64,000 nucleotides of DNA, taken from Saliniramus fredricksonii (lineage in GTDB: Bacteria > Pseudomonadota > Alphaproteobacteria > Rhizobiales > Beijerinckiaceae). Positions within the stretch are counted from its first letter, which is position 1. The number at the start of each line of letters is the position of its first letter. The stretch spans positions 186,001-250,000 of the forward strand of contig NZ_FMBM01000002.1 of the NCBI RefSeq assembly GCF_900094735.1, given 5' to 3'. A program made the translations under genes and the position numbers. Shown here piece after piece: positions 8,584 through 17,817 of this stretch. The notes under the pieces are model-generated. The model did no database searches. It saw only the letters and a list, made by a program, of their open reading frames with translations, and was not told the DNA's origin.

Positions 8584-11252
8584 GCGATAGCGTGAAAGCA
8601 GACGGGACGGGCGCGGGGAAGCGGATGGCATCGGCGTTCGGGCAGGTTTCGGAGGGGAGCGGCTCCAAAGAGCCGCGCGCAACGCTCATGCAGCGTCTGC
8701 GGCCATCGCGGCTTTTCGCCGACAGGCCCGATACCGAGCATGAAATGGTGCTGAACCGTCTCGTGATCGGCGTACTGATCCTCATTTATCTGCTGATTAC
8801 CAAATTATGGGATCGCGAGGGCGCGCTGATGCCCTTCCTGACGGTCTCATTCTACGTTCTCGGTTCGGTCGGGGTTCTCGCGCATATTCTGCGTTTTCCG
8901 GGCACATCCCCGGTGCGGCGTATCGTGGCCATGGCGATGGATCTGGGGACCCTGTCCTTTGGTCTGTATGTCGGGGGGGCTATTACTGCGCTGCTCTATC
9001 CGATTTATCTCTGGGTGATCTTCGGCAACGGATTCCGGTTCGGCATTCCCTATCTCTTCACTGCCGCCGGTATGTCGGTGGCGGGTTTTGGTGCTGTGGC
9101 GTTCACGGCGGATTATTGGAGCGGCCATGCATTGTTGGCGACCGGTCTGCTCATAGGCCTTTTGGTGATCCCCGCCTATGCTGCGACACTCATCGCAAAA
9201 CTGTCGCGGGCGAAGCGTGAGGCCGAGGAAGCCAGTCGACAGAAGAGCCTCTTCCTGGCCAGTGTGAGCCATGAATTGCGCACACCGCTCAATGCCATCA
9301 TCGGATTGAGCGACCTCCTCAAGGATACCCCTCTCGACAGCAACCAGCATGCCATGGCGGATACCATCCAGAGTGCCGGGACGAGCCTGTTGGAGCACAT
9401 CAACGACATTCTCGACTTCTCCCGTCTCGAAGCTGGGCAGATGCCCAGTGAGAAAACCGATTTCGATCTGCATCACAGTCTTCGCGAGGCGGTCGCCATG
9501 GTTTCGGCCCAGGCCGGGCTCAAGGGCGTGCAGGTAGCATATGCGATTGCCAGCGACCTGCCGGCCTTGGTTCATGGCGAGCGCAGGCAATTCCAGGAGA
9601 TTCTCGTCAACCTTGCCGGGAACGCGGTCAAGTTCACGCAGGAGGGCCATGTCCTCGTGCGTGCGGTTCTGCTGGCCAACGACGATACGGGGATCACGCT
9701 CGAGGTGGCGGTTGCGGATACCGGGATCGGTATTGCGCCAGAGGCCTGCGAGCGGATATTCGAGAGCTTCGCTCAGGCCGATGAAACCATAATCAACAGC
9801 TTCGGCGGAACAGGGCTCGGCCTCGCCATCGTACGTCAGCTGGTAACGCTGAATGGTGGTGAAATCAGCGTGAACAGTACACCCGGCAAGGGCTCGACCT
9901 TCCGCTTCAGCTTTCGCCTGACGCATGCGCGCGACGCGGATGTCGCCAACGGGGGGGCGACGAAGGGCCAGGCGCCGGCACCCATCCTGCTTTCGAATGC
10001 CGCCGATTCCACTTCACTCGTTCACCGGTTCGCCAGCGCTGGCCACCTGCCGCGTCTGGTAAGGGATGCCAGCGCGGCACGCGACCTGATTGAGGGCGAT
10101 GCGGCACGCAATGGTCAGCCGGCGGTTCTCGTCATCGACGCCGAGGGGATCAACGCGGACCCGCGCGCGATTCGGCGCGATGTCGCCGCCAGTGACGGTT
10201 TACACGATCGCAGCACGATACTCATGAGCGCACAGGCTCCGAACGACGAAACCGCTCTGTCTTTTGCGACCTGGCTGCCACGTGACGCCGATGGCGCGCG
10301 AATGCGCAATGCGTTGAAAATCGCTGCGATGCCGTATCAGCGTATGTCGCGCACTGGTGTAACAGAGACGCAGAAGGAGGGTTTGAAGCTTCCGGCGCTG
10401 AAGGTTCTCGTGGCGGAAGACAATACGACCAACCAGAAGGTGATCGCCAAGATCCTCGAGCGTGCCGGGCATGAGCACGTCATGGTCGGAGACGGGCAGG
10501 CAGCATTGCAGGCAATGCTGGATCCTGGGCTGGGGCCATTCGATCTCGTGCTGATGGACGTCAACATGCCTCTGATGAATGGCATTGAGGCGACGGAGCG
10601 CTATTGTGCCAGCCTGCCGACGGACAAGCGAATCCCGGTCATCGCGCTGACTGCCGATGCCACGCCGGAGGGGCGCTTGGCCTGCCGTGCGGCGGGAATG
10701 GCTGCCTGCGCCACCAAGCCGATTCTGCCGCAACACCTGTTCAGCGTGATCGCCGATGTTCTGGACGCAGAACGCGGCACCGTCCGGGATTGCATCAGCA
10801 TCGCGCAGGAGCCGAGCGGGATGCCCGATGCCATGGCATCAATGGCCGCGGATCCGCTGACTGAAGCGCCCAACGCATCAAGCGATGCCGACACGGATAA
10901 CGAGAGCCCGCCGGTTATCGATGCCGAGACCTTTTCGCGTCTCGGTCAACTCGGCGGTGACAGTTTCAGGCGCGAGGTGGCCGAGAGTTTTCTCGCTGAT
11001 GCGAAGGACATCATTGCAGAACTCGAACAGGCCGTTTCAACCCGAGATGCTGAAACGGTGCGCGATCTGCTTCATGCCATGCGCAGCTCTGCTGCGAATG
11101 TCGGCGCAGTGAGGATTTTCGAACTCTGTCTCAACCTGCGGGATATCGATGAGGCAGCGCTCGCCTGTGAAGGTATGGCGCATCTCGCGTCACTGCGTCG
11201 GCGCTACGACGAAGCGCACGACGCCCTCACCGCGTTGGCTCAGGCCGCCTGA
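8580..11252 (+). CDS. rpfC: RpfC-like hybrid sensor histidine kinase (TM-HisKA-HATPase-REC-HPt)
   Basis: Membrane kinase of 890 residues. A short N-terminal tail with R49-P-D-T-E-H54 precedes five or six membrane helices (about 58-206). This matches the compact sensor of RpfC, the DSF receptor, where a similar D-[ST]-E-H stretch precedes TM1. HisKA has H231 in VSHELRTPL. HATPase boxes are NLAGNAVKF (344-352), DTGIGI (380-385) and GGTGLGL (409-415). A receiver-like segment lacking clear acidic residues (about 465-590) precedes a full receiver with D660 and K713. The C-terminal HPt domain has H832 (LLHAMRSSAANVGA). M37 (8688) is an alternative start that would give an RpfC-sized tail. It faces the RpfF-like gene convergently. 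Confidence 0.85.
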   Translation: MSDSVKADGTGAGKRMASAFGQVSEGSGSKEPRATLMQRLRPSRLFADRPDTEHEMVLNRLVIGVLILIYLLITKLWDREGALMPFLTVSFYVLGSVGVLAHILRFPGTSPVRRIVAMAMDLGTLSFGLYVGGAITALLYPIYLWVIFGNGFRFGIPYLFTAAGMSVAGFGAVAFTADYWSGHALLATGLLIGLLVIPAYAATLIAKLSRAKREAEEASRQKSLFLASVSHELRTPLNAIIGLSDLLKDTPLDSNQHAMADTIQSAGTSLLEHINDILDFSRLEAGQMPSEKTDFDLHHSLREAVAMVSAQAGLKGVQVAYAIASDLPALVHGERRQFQEILVNLAGNAVKFTQEGHVLVRAVLLANDDTGITLEVAVADTGIGIAPEACERIFESFAQADETIINSFGGTGLGLAIVRQLVTLNGGEISVNSTPGKGSTFRFSFRLTHARDADVANGGATKGQAPAPILLSNAADSTSLVHRFASAGHLPRLVRDASAARDLIEGDAARNGQPAVLVIDAEGINADPRAIRRDVAASDGLHDRSTILMSAQAPNDETALSFATWLPRDADGARMRNALKIAAMPYQRMSRTGVTETQKEGLKLPALKVLVAEDNTTNQKVIAKILERAGHEHVMVGDGQAALQAMLDPGLGPFDLVLMDVNMPLMNGIEATERYCASLPTDKRIPVIALTADATPEGRLACRAAGMAACATKPILPQHLFSVIADVLDAERGTVRDCISIAQEPSGMPDAMASMAADPLTEAPNASSDADTDNESPPVIDAETFSRLGQLGGDSFRREVAESFLADAKDIIAELEQAVSTRDAETVRDLLHAMRSSAANVGAVRIFELCLNLRDIDEAALACEGMAHLASLRRRYDEAHDALTALAQAA

Positions 11253-11303
11253 CCGGACACTTGGCGCGCAGCGGCGAGACGCCTGCAGCCGCGTCAGGTT
11301 GCC

Positions 11304-12521
11304 TTACCCGGCAACAGCGCGCGTTTGCTTCTCGCGGGCGCAGAGGTTTTCTTCAGGTGTTTCTGGACTGCTCTTTTCGCCTGCGCCAGAAGATCCTGTG
11401 CGTGCATTGTTGCCCGTCCGACGGTCCTGAGCGCCGAGCAGACGCTGCATTCGGCGCAGATCGGCATCCTGGAGCTGCATGGCGGCATCGACCCAAAGGG
11501 TGACGATGTCGTGCAGTTCACAATAGGGTAGTGGATTCGTCCGGCGCAGCGCCTGCTGCATTGCCACGCTGGCATTGCGACGACGGCGATCGCGGCGGAT
11601 GAAGTCGCGCACCGCATCCTCGCCCTCGCCCGGCTCGGCAAGCACCTGAATGAGACCCAGATCGTGCAATTCCTCCGCCTCGAAAATGCGTCCGTCATTG
11701 ATCATGCGGTGCGCTACCAGGGCGCCCACGCGGCGCGACAGCATGCTGTAGGCGCCCATCCCGGGGAAAAGATTGAACAGAACTTCCGGAAAGCCGAATT
11801 TCGCACCTTTTTCGGCAATGATGACGTCATTCGACAGGGCGGCCTCGAACCCACCGCCCAGTGCATCGCCCTGAACGAGGCCAATCGTGACAATGGGTAG
11901 CTGATAATTGATGTGGTTGGCATAGACGACGTCGATGCAGGCGGTCGCATAAGCAAGCAATCCGGCCTGATCGCGCGCCGCGATCAACTGCGAAAACAGA
12001 GCCAGGTCCCCGCCCAGATTGAAGACGCCCGGACGCAGCGACGAGACAACGAAATAGTCGAATGGACGCTCGGGGGAACCGGCGAAGAGATTAACCAGAG
12101 AATCCTGCATGTCGGACAGGCCGCGAAGCAGTTCGGGCGTATAACTCGGACGCCCTTGCGGGCGCATGCGGCACCAATAGGTGGCGAGTTCCGTGTCAAT
12201 CGAAACGTCGAGCTCCTCGAAGCGATGCCCAGCCACGATATCCGTGGCCGCTTCGACCCGGTTGCGCGCAATCACCCCTTTCTGCGTGGATGAGGGCGCT
12301 GTTGCTGGTGCTGCGCGCGGCGCGCCGGTGCGTCCTGCCACCCAATCGAGCGCCTCAAGCGGGCGCATTGCCGCCTCGCCACCAGCGCCGTTCCGCTCAC
12401 TGAAGGAGCCGCGCAAGCGCCGCCTTTCACGGATCGCGATCATGGCGCTCGTTTCCGCCTGGTGCGCCGCGCTGGACTCACCGCCTGCTCTGCCCGCACC
12501 ATGATACGCACGCATACGCAT
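11304..12521 (-). CDS. rpfF: RpfF-like DSF synthase (crotonase family)
   Basis: Crotonase-fold protein predicted to make a cis-2-unsaturated fatty acid signal (DSF family). It resembles RpfF rather than general enoyl-CoA hydratases in long segments: VFNLGGDLALF at 166-176, IGLVQGDALGGGFEAALS at 213-230 and GFPEVLFNLFPGMGAYS at 243-259. Glu226 and Glu246 are 20 residues apart, as are the catalytic pair E141/E161 of Xanthomonas RpfF. Homology begins near residue 100. The 405-residue start at 12521 has a fair ribosome site, but starts at 12443 and 12368 (with GAGGCGG before it) would give proteins closer to the family's 290 residues. The extra C-terminal tail of about 40 residues is basic and low in complexity. 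It ends 51 bp from the kinase gene's end. Confidence 0.85.
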   Translation of the reverse strand: MRMRAYHGAGRAGGESSAAHQAETSAMIAIRERRRLRGSFSERNGAGGEAAMRPLEALDWVAGRTGAPRAAPATAPSSTQKGVIARNRVEAATDIVAGHRFEELDVSIDTELATYWCRMRPQGRPSYTPELLRGLSDMQDSLVNLFAGSPERPFDYFVVSSLRPGVFNLGGDLALFSQLIAARDQAGLLAYATACIDVVYANHINYQLPIVTIGLVQGDALGGGFEAALSNDVIIAEKGAKFGFPEVLFNLFPGMGAYSMLSRRVGALVAHRMINDGRIFEAEELHDLGLIQVLAEPGEGEDAVRDFIRRDRRRRNASVAMQQALRRTNPLPYCELHDIVTLWVDAAMQLQDADLRRMQRLLGAQDRRTGNNARTGSSGAGEKSSPETPEENLCAREKQTRAVAG

Positions 12522-12939
12522 TTCACCGCCTCATCTCGGTTGCCGCCCCGATCGGAGCGCCTCCGTCCGCCGCAGAGACTATCGCGCCCTTCGATTGTGA
12601 AGGGAACCGCTAAATTGCTCCGCCGCAGGTTTACCATCTGTTAACGTTAATTTGCCGCGTGGCGGTGGGATGCGCAATAAATAATTGCATCTCGATTCTT
12701 TGAAACGAGCAGAAAAATGCGGCAAACGCTGAATTTTTGATCGGATGCCGATCCACGCACTCCAGAAAGCTGATCTTTAAGATGAATTTCTGCCATCGTA
12801 TTGCTGTGGTTGCGCGCAGACGCTCATTTGCTGCAACCGTCATCCATGGGGATGAAATGGCCGCGCTTCGGGCGAGGATATGGGTGGTGCCGGTCGCCGC
12901 TCATGCTGATTGTGCACAATCAGCAGTCATTGTGTTTTA
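12522..12939. other. Intergenic region upstream of the rpfF-like gene
   Basis: About 420 bases without a supported gene. It must hold the promoter of the rpfF-like gene. The part from 12635 to 12790 is AT-rich (for example AATAAATAATTGC). It also contains the 22-bp palindrome at 12904-12925. Open frames crossing it have no homology-like features or good ribosome sites. Confidence 0.5.
12904..12925. promoter_or_regulatory. 22-bp perfect palindrome
   Basis: The 11-base arm TGCTGATTGTG is followed directly by its exact reverse complement, with no loop. A loopless perfect palindrome suggests a dimeric-protein operator rather than a terminator hairpin. It lies 15-36 bp past the thioesterase stop and about 380 bp upstream of the rpfF-like gene, both on the minus strand. 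Confidence 0.5.
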
Positions 12940-13404
12940 TTAAGAATCGGTGATCAGCAATGTCGCCAATGCGCTGCGCACCGGATCTGGTATCGCGGCG
13001 GGGCGTCCCGTCTCGCGGGTGACATAGACATGCACGAAATGTCCCTGCGCCGCCGTCCGCGGCGCGCCTTCGCGGAAGATGCCGATGCGGTAGGTCACCG
13101 AGGAGCGCCCCAGCCGCGTCACCGCGAGGCCTGTCTCCAGCGCGTCCGGGAAGGCGACCGATTCGAAATAGCTGCACCCGGTCTCGGCCACGAGGCCGAC
13201 GATATCGCTGCCGGCGATGTCGAGCAGGCCGTTCTCGACGAGAAAGGCGTTCACCGCCGTGTCGAAATAGGAATAGTAGACCACGTTGTTCACATGGCCA
13301 TAGACGTCGTTGTCCATCCAGCGCGTGGGCATCGCACGAAACAGCGCGAAGGCGGCGCGGGGCAGGGGGCGCGGACGTGTGTCGTTTCCGGCGGATCCGG
13401 TCAT
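12940..13404 (-). CDS. Acyl-CoA thioesterase, 4HBT (hotdog) family
   Basis: Protein of 154 residues with the 4-hydroxybenzoyl-CoA thioesterase signature TRWMDNDVYGHVNNVVYYSYFD, including the catalytic-type Asp and the HVNN motif, and a hotdog-length chain. It is predicted to hydrolyse acyl-CoA esters in the cytoplasm; the substrate is unknown. Start at 13404 is chosen because GAGGG lies 7 nt before the ATG and the stop of the upstream alcohol dehydrogenase gene is 11 nt away, so the two form an operon. A longer frame to 13446 would overlap that gene. Confidence 0.85.
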   Translation of the reverse strand: MTGSAGNDTRPRPLPRAAFALFRAMPTRWMDNDVYGHVNNVVYYSYFDTAVNAFLVENGLLDIAGSDIVGLVAETGCSYFESVAFPDALETGLAVTRLGRSSVTYRIGIFREGAPRTAAQGHFVHVYVTRETGRPAAIPDPVRSALATLLITDS

Positions 13405-13414
13405 TGCGTCGCCC

Positions 13415-14560
13415 TCACCAGGCAGCTTCATAGATGGCCAATGCATCCGCCCGCGTGACCTCGCGCGGATTATTGACGAGAAGTCGGGTCTGTTTCATCG
13501 CATCATCCGCGAGCGTCTCCAGCGCCTCGCGCGGCACGCCGAGATCGCGCAGGCGCGCCGCGAGGCCGAGATCGGCCGAGAGCGCCGTGACGGCGTCGAT
13601 CACCGCCTGCGGATCGCTGCCGCCGGCCAGGGCGGGGAAGATGTCGCCGCCCAGAAGTGCGTAGGCATCGCCACAGGCGGGGGCGTTGAAGCGCATCACA
13701 TGGGTGAGCACGAGGGCGTTGGAAAGGCCGTGCGGAATGCCGAAATGGCCGCCCAGCGGATAAGCCAGCGCATGCACCGCCGCGACGGGGGCATTGGCGA
13801 AGGCCTGCCCGGCCAGCATGGAGCCCAGCAACATGTCCGAGCGGGCTTCGAGATCGTCGCCCTGGTGCACGGCGCGCGTGATCGCCCCGCCCAGAAGCCG
13901 CAGGGCCTCGCGGGCAAGAGCGCGGGAGACCGGGTTGGCATTCGCGCTCGCGGTGGTGAAGGCCTCGATCGCGTGAACCATGGCATCGACGCCCGTGGCG
14001 GCGGTGGAGGCCGGCGGCAGGCCGAGGGTCGTTTCGGGATCGAGCAGGGCGATATCAGGCAGCAGCAGCGGGGAGACGACGCCTTTCTTCTCGTGCGCGC
14101 CGGTCGTGACGATCGCGATCGGGGTCACTTCCGATCCGGTGCCGGCCGTGGTCGGGGCGAGCAGAAGCGGCAGGCGCGGGCCTTTGGCGAGACCTATTCC
14201 GTAGACGTCGTCAAGCTGCTGCGGCGTGCCCGCAAGCAGCGCAACAAGCTTGGCGGCATCAAGGGATGAACCGCCGCCAAGTCCGATCACCCCTGTCGCA
14301 TCACAGCCCCGCGCCATGGCACAGGCCTCCATGATCACGCTGTCCGGCGGATCGGCGACGACACCGTCGAAGATCACCACGGCATGACCTGCCCGATGCA
14401 GGGTCTCCGCGACCTGCGGCACGAGCCCGGTCTCGACCATGCCGCGATCGCTGACGATGAGAATGCAGGGCCCGAGTGCCGCCGCATGTTCCGGCAGCCG
14501 CGCAATGCTGCCGACGCCGAAGATCACGCGTGGCGTCGTGGCGAAAATGAAGGGTTTCAT
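13415..14560 (-). CDS. Iron-containing alcohol dehydrogenase
   Basis: Group III (Fe-dependent) alcohol dehydrogenase of 381 residues, NAD(P)-linked. It shows the dinucleotide motif GLGGGSSLDAAK, the GTGSEVTPIAI segment and the metal-binding histidine run HALAYPLGGHFGIPHG. A strong GGAGGAG precedes ATG 14560, so longer in-frame extensions are rejected. It is cotranscribed with the downstream thioesterase gene. Family members include maleylacetate reductase and propanediol or butanol dehydrogenases; nothing here decides between them. Confidence 0.88.
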   Translation of the reverse strand: MKPFIFATTPRVIFGVGSIARLPEHAAALGPCILIVSDRGMVETGLVPQVAETLHRAGHAVVIFDGVVADPPDSVIMEACAMARGCDATGVIGLGGGSSLDAAKLVALLAGTPQQLDDVYGIGLAKGPRLPLLLAPTTAGTGSEVTPIAIVTTGAHEKKGVVSPLLLPDIALLDPETTLGLPPASTAATGVDAMVHAIEAFTTASANANPVSRALAREALRLLGGAITRAVHQGDDLEARSDMLLGSMLAGQAFANAPVAAVHALAYPLGGHFGIPHGLSNALVLTHVMRFNAPACGDAYALLGGDIFPALAGGSDPQAVIDAVTALSADLGLAARLRDLGVPREALETLADDAMKQTRLLVNNPREVTRADALAIYEAAW

Positions 14561-14867
14561 GCGGTCTCCTCCGGGATCATGGCGCCTCCGACCATTGCCG
14601 AAGCGGTATTTTCGCGGCAGGGTAACGCATATTCCGGCACTGACCAGCCGCGTCTGCGCCAGACCGGGTGCGAGGAAGGCCATCAGCCCTTGTTGCGGCC
14701 CGAAGGTGGCCGAGGCGCTTACAAAATATTAGAATTGTCACAAACTAGTTCTCTTGCCGCATTGCCCATTGCCCTATGTTTGTTTAAGCACGCAGCAACG
14801 CAAGAATTGACAGCGCTCGCGTGGTGAATGCACCGGAAGCGCGAGGCCGGTAACCGGGAGATGAAGG
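14561..14867. other. Divergent intergenic region between alcohol dehydrogenase and sdhC
   Basis: About 307 bases with no supported gene. It must carry the sdhCDAB promoter and the promoter of the minus-strand dehydrogenase operon. The segment 14720-14790 is AT-rich relative to its surroundings and is the likeliest place for the sdh promoter, but I cannot identify hexamers with standard spacing. Confidence 0.45.
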
Positions 14868-15272
14868 ATGGCGCAAGCCGAATCCCGCAACCAGACGCCG
14901 CGACCCCTGTCGCCGCATCTGCAGATCTATCGCTGGACATGGACGATGGCGATGTCCATCTTCCATCGGGTGACGGGCGTGGCGCTCTATCTCGGTGCGC
15001 TGGTGCTGGCCTGGTTCTTCCTGTCGATGGCTTCGGGACCGGAGGCCTATGCAGGCTCCGCGTGGTTCTTCGGCTCGTGGTTCGGCTATCTCGTCCTGTT
15101 CGGTTTCACCTGGGCGCTGATGCATCACATGCTCGGCGGCCTGCGCCATTTCGTCTGGGATTTCGGCAAGGGCTTCGAGCCCGAGCAGCGTTTTCTCCTG
15201 GCCAAACTGACGCTGGCCGGTTCGGTGGGGCTCACCCTGCTGATCTGGATCGTCATCCTGATCGCACGCTGA
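14868..15272 (+). CDS. sdhC: Succinate dehydrogenase cytochrome b556 subunit
   Basis: Membrane anchor of complex II, 134 residues, with three hydrophobic segments (about 38-55, 70-92, 110-132). The family signature RPLSPHLQIYRW..SIFHRVTG lies at 12-42, with SIFHR in the quinone-site region. The haem-ligand histidine is expected in HHMLGGLRHFVWD (about 85-97). GAGATGAAGG precedes the ATG. It is the first gene of sdhCDA-vapBC-sdhB. Confidence 0.95.
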   Translation: MAQAESRNQTPRPLSPHLQIYRWTWTMAMSIFHRVTGVALYLGALVLAWFFLSMASGPEAYAGSAWFFGSWFGYLVLFGFTWALMHHMLGGLRHFVWDFGKGFEPEQRFLLAKLTLAGSVGLTLLIWIVILIAR

Positions 15273-15284
15273 GGAGGACGCATC

Positions 15285-15698
15285 ATGGCTGAGAACCGTT
15301 TCGATACCGGCACCTCCATCCGTACCCCCATGGCCCGCGCCCGCGGACTCGGTGCGTCGGGCGGCGGCACCGAGCATTTCTGGCAGCAGCGCATCACCGC
15401 CGTGGCGAATGCGCTGCTCGTCTTCCCGTTCATCATCATTCTGGCGATGACGGTGGGGCGCCCATACGAAGATGCGGTTGCGATCATGTCGCATCCCCTT
15501 GCCGCGATCCTGTCTGCGCTCTTTGTAATATCAATAGCGATCCATATGCGGCTGGGGATGCAGATCGTGATCGAGGATTACGTCCACGGCAAGGGTGCCA
15601 AGGTCGTGGCCCTTCTGGCGAACACGTTCTTCGTCATCGCCGTCTCGGCGGCCAGCCTTTATGCGATCCTCAAGATCGGTCTGAGCCCCTTGCTCTGA
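15285..15698 (+). CDS. sdhD: Succinate dehydrogenase hydrophobic membrane anchor
   Basis: Complex II anchor of 137 residues with three membrane helices. The SdhD signature [15 protein letters not shown] at about 85-99 contains the expected haem and quinone-site residues. It begins 12 bp after sdhC with GAGGAGG before the ATG. Confidence 0.95.
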   Translation: MAENRFDTGTSIRTPMARARGLGASGGGTEHFWQQRITAVANALLVFPFIIILAMTVGRPYEDAVAIMSHPLAAILSALFVISIAIHMRLGMQIVIEDYVHGKGAKVVALLANTFFVIAVSAASLYAILKIGLSPLL

Positions 15699-15714
15699 GG
15701 GAGATGGAAGAAAC

Positions 15715-17547
15715 ATGGCGACGAACGGACAAACCAATGGCGGGCCCGCAGTGAACGGCGCGGCCTATCCCATCACCGACCACACCTTCGACGTGGTGGT
15801 CGTCGGCGCCGGTGGCGCCGGCCTGCGCGCGACGGTGGGCTGCAGCGAATCCGGCCTGCGGACGGCCTGCATCAGCAAGGTCTTCCCGACCCGCTCGCAT
15901 ACGGTCGCGGCCCAGGGCGGTATCTCCGCCTCGCTCGGCAATATGGGCGAGGATGACTGGCGCTGGCACATGTACGACACTGTCAAGGGCGCCGACTGGC
16001 TCGGTGACCAGGACGCCATCGAGTACCTCGTGCGCGAGGCGCCGGCCGCCGTCTACGAGCTTGAACATTGGGGTGTGCCGTTCTCGCGTACGGAAGCGGG
16101 CAAGATCTACCAGCGCCCGTTTGGCGGCATGACCACGCATTTCGGCGAAGGCACCGCGCAGCGCACCTGCGCCGCCGCCGACCGCACGGGCCACGCCATC
16201 CTGCACACGCTCTACGGTGCGGCGCTCAAGCACAATACCGAGTTCTTCATCGAGTATTTCGCCATCGACCTGATCATGGACGAGGATGGCCGCTGCCGTG
16301 GCATCGTCGCGCTCGACATGACGACGGGGACGATCCACCGTTTCCGGGCGCAGATGGTGATCCTCGCCACCGGCGGCTATGGGCGCGCCTATTTCTCGGC
16401 GACCTCGGCCCATACCTGCACCGGTGACGGCAATGCCATGGTGCTGCGCGCCGGGCTGCCGCTGCAGGACATGGAATTCGTGCAATTCCATCCCACCGGC
16501 ATTTACGGCGCGGGCTGCCTGATCACCGAAGGTGCGCGCGGTGAGGGCGGTTATCTCACCAATTCCGAGGGCGAGCGCTTCATGGAGCGTTATGCGCCTT
16601 CGGCCAAGGATCTCGCCTCCCGTGACGTCGTCTCGCGCTCCATGACCATGGAGATCCGCGACGGACGTGGCGTCGGCAAGAACGGCGATCACATCTATCT
16701 GCATCTCGACCACCTTGATCCGAAGATCCTGCACGAGCGCCTGCCGGGCATCTCGGAGAGCGCGCGCATCTTCGCCGGTGTGGATGTCACAAGGGAACCG
16801 ATCCCGGTCCTGCCGACGGTGCATTACAACATGGGCGGCATTCCGACGAACTTCCACGGTGAAGTGCTCACCCTCAAGGACGGCAATCCCGACCATGTGG
16901 TGCCGGGCCTGATGGCGATCGGCGAGGCGGCCTGCGTCTCGGTGCATGGCGCCAACCGTCTGGGTTCGAACTCGCTGATCGATCTGGTGGTGTTCGGTCG
17001 CGCGGCGGGTCTGCGCTGCGCGGAGATCGTCACCCCCGGTGAGAAGCAGTCGGATCTGCCGGCCAATTCCGCTGACATGGCCCTGTCGCGCCTCGACAAG
17101 CTGCGCCACGCCGATGGCTCGACACCAACGGCGCAGCTGCGTCTCGACATGCAGCGCACCATGCAGAACAACTGCGCGGTGTTCCGTACCGGCGAGATCC
17201 TCGGTGAGGGGCGTGAGCTGATCAACAATGTCTGGAAGGCGAGCGACGATGTGCGTGTCACCGACCGGTCGCTGATCTGGAACACGGATCTGATCGAGAC
17301 GCTCGAATATGAGAATCTGATCGAGCAGGCTGTCGTGACCATGGAATCGGCGGCCAACCGGACCGAATCGCGCGGTGCCCACGCCCGCGAGGACTTCCCC
17401 GATCGCGACGACAAGGAATGGATGAAGCACACGCTCTGCTGGGCGGATGTGTCGAACAAGGCGGTCAATATCGATTATCGCCCGGTTCACGCCTACACCC
17501 TGTCGAACGAGATCGAGTACATCGCGCCCAAGGCGCGCGTGTATTGA
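15715..17547 (+). CDS. sdhA: Succinate dehydrogenase flavoprotein subunit
   Basis: Catalytic subunit of complex II, 610 residues, oxidising succinate to fumarate at the inner membrane. The FAD-binding Rossmann motif is [13 protein letters not shown] near the N-terminus; SHTVAAQGG carries the histidine that binds FAD covalently. [21 protein letters not shown] and the C-terminal MEWMKHT-like and RPVHAYTL segments match the family. Normal length. The next gene starts 18 bp later but is not sdhB. Confidence 0.97.
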   Translation: MATNGQTNGGPAVNGAAYPITDHTFDVVVVGAGGAGLRATVGCSESGLRTACISKVFPTRSHTVAAQGGISASLGNMGEDDWRWHMYDTVKGADWLGDQDAIEYLVREAPAAVYELEHWGVPFSRTEAGKIYQRPFGGMTTHFGEGTAQRTCAAADRTGHAILHTLYGAALKHNTEFFIEYFAIDLIMDEDGRCRGIVALDMTTGTIHRFRAQMVILATGGYGRAYFSATSAHTCTGDGNAMVLRAGLPLQDMEFVQFHPTGIYGAGCLITEGARGEGGYLTNSEGERFMERYAPSAKDLASRDVVSRSMTMEIRDGRGVGKNGDHIYLHLDHLDPKILHERLPGISESARIFAGVDVTREPIPVLPTVHYNMGGIPTNFHGEVLTLKDGNPDHVVPGLMAIGEAACVSVHGANRLGSNSLIDLVVFGRAAGLRCAEIVTPGEKQSDLPANSADMALSRLDKLRHADGSTPTAQLRLDMQRTMQNNCAVFRTGEILGEGRELINNVWKASDDVRVTDRSLIWNTDLIETLEYENLIEQAVVTMESAANRTESRGAHAREDFPDRDDKEWMKHTLCWADVSNKAVNIDYRPVHAYTLSNEIEYIAPKARVY

Positions 17548-17565
17548 GGTGTGGAGGGCGGCGTC

Positions 17566-17817
17566 ATGGGCATGCTTGCGATTAGCGATGACCTTCTTGC
17601 GAAGATTGTCGATGCCGCGAAGCGACGTGGCGTCGCGCCGGAGCGTCTGGCCGAGGATCTTCTAAGCGGGTCGTTTGGAAAGGGCGAATTGCCGGGCGGT
17701 CCGACGGGGCGGCGTTCAGCTCAGGTTCGGCGTGCCAAGGACATCGCGGCGATGACGCCCCGTAACGTGCCGCAGACTGATGCGGTTACGCTCCTGCGCG
17801 AGGAGCGGGAGGCGTGA
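17566..17817 (+). CDS. vapB: VapB-like antitoxin of the sdh operon
   Basis: Small basic protein of 83 residues, ending where a PIN-domain gene begins (GTGA overlap of stop and start). The N-terminal LAISDDLLAKIVDAAKRRGVAPERLAEDLL segment looks like a short DNA-binding or dimer helix pair, and the C-terminal half could wrap the toxin. ATG 17566 is chosen because GGAGGG lies just before it. The call rests on the partner and gene order; I cannot assign a specific antitoxin fold. Confidence 0.6.
   Translation: MGMLAISDDLLAKIVDAAKRRGVAPERLAEDLLSGSFGKGELPGGPTGRRSAQVRRAKDIAAMTPRNVPQTDAVTLLREEREA

Noticed and set aside
11304-12521. Plain enoyl-CoA hydratase annotation for the crotonase gene
   Set aside because: The VFNLGGDLALF, GGGFEAALS and PEVLFNLFPGMGAYS segments and the Glu pair 20 residues apart match RpfF much better than fatty-acid oxidation enzymes, and an RpfC-like kinase gene is adjacent.
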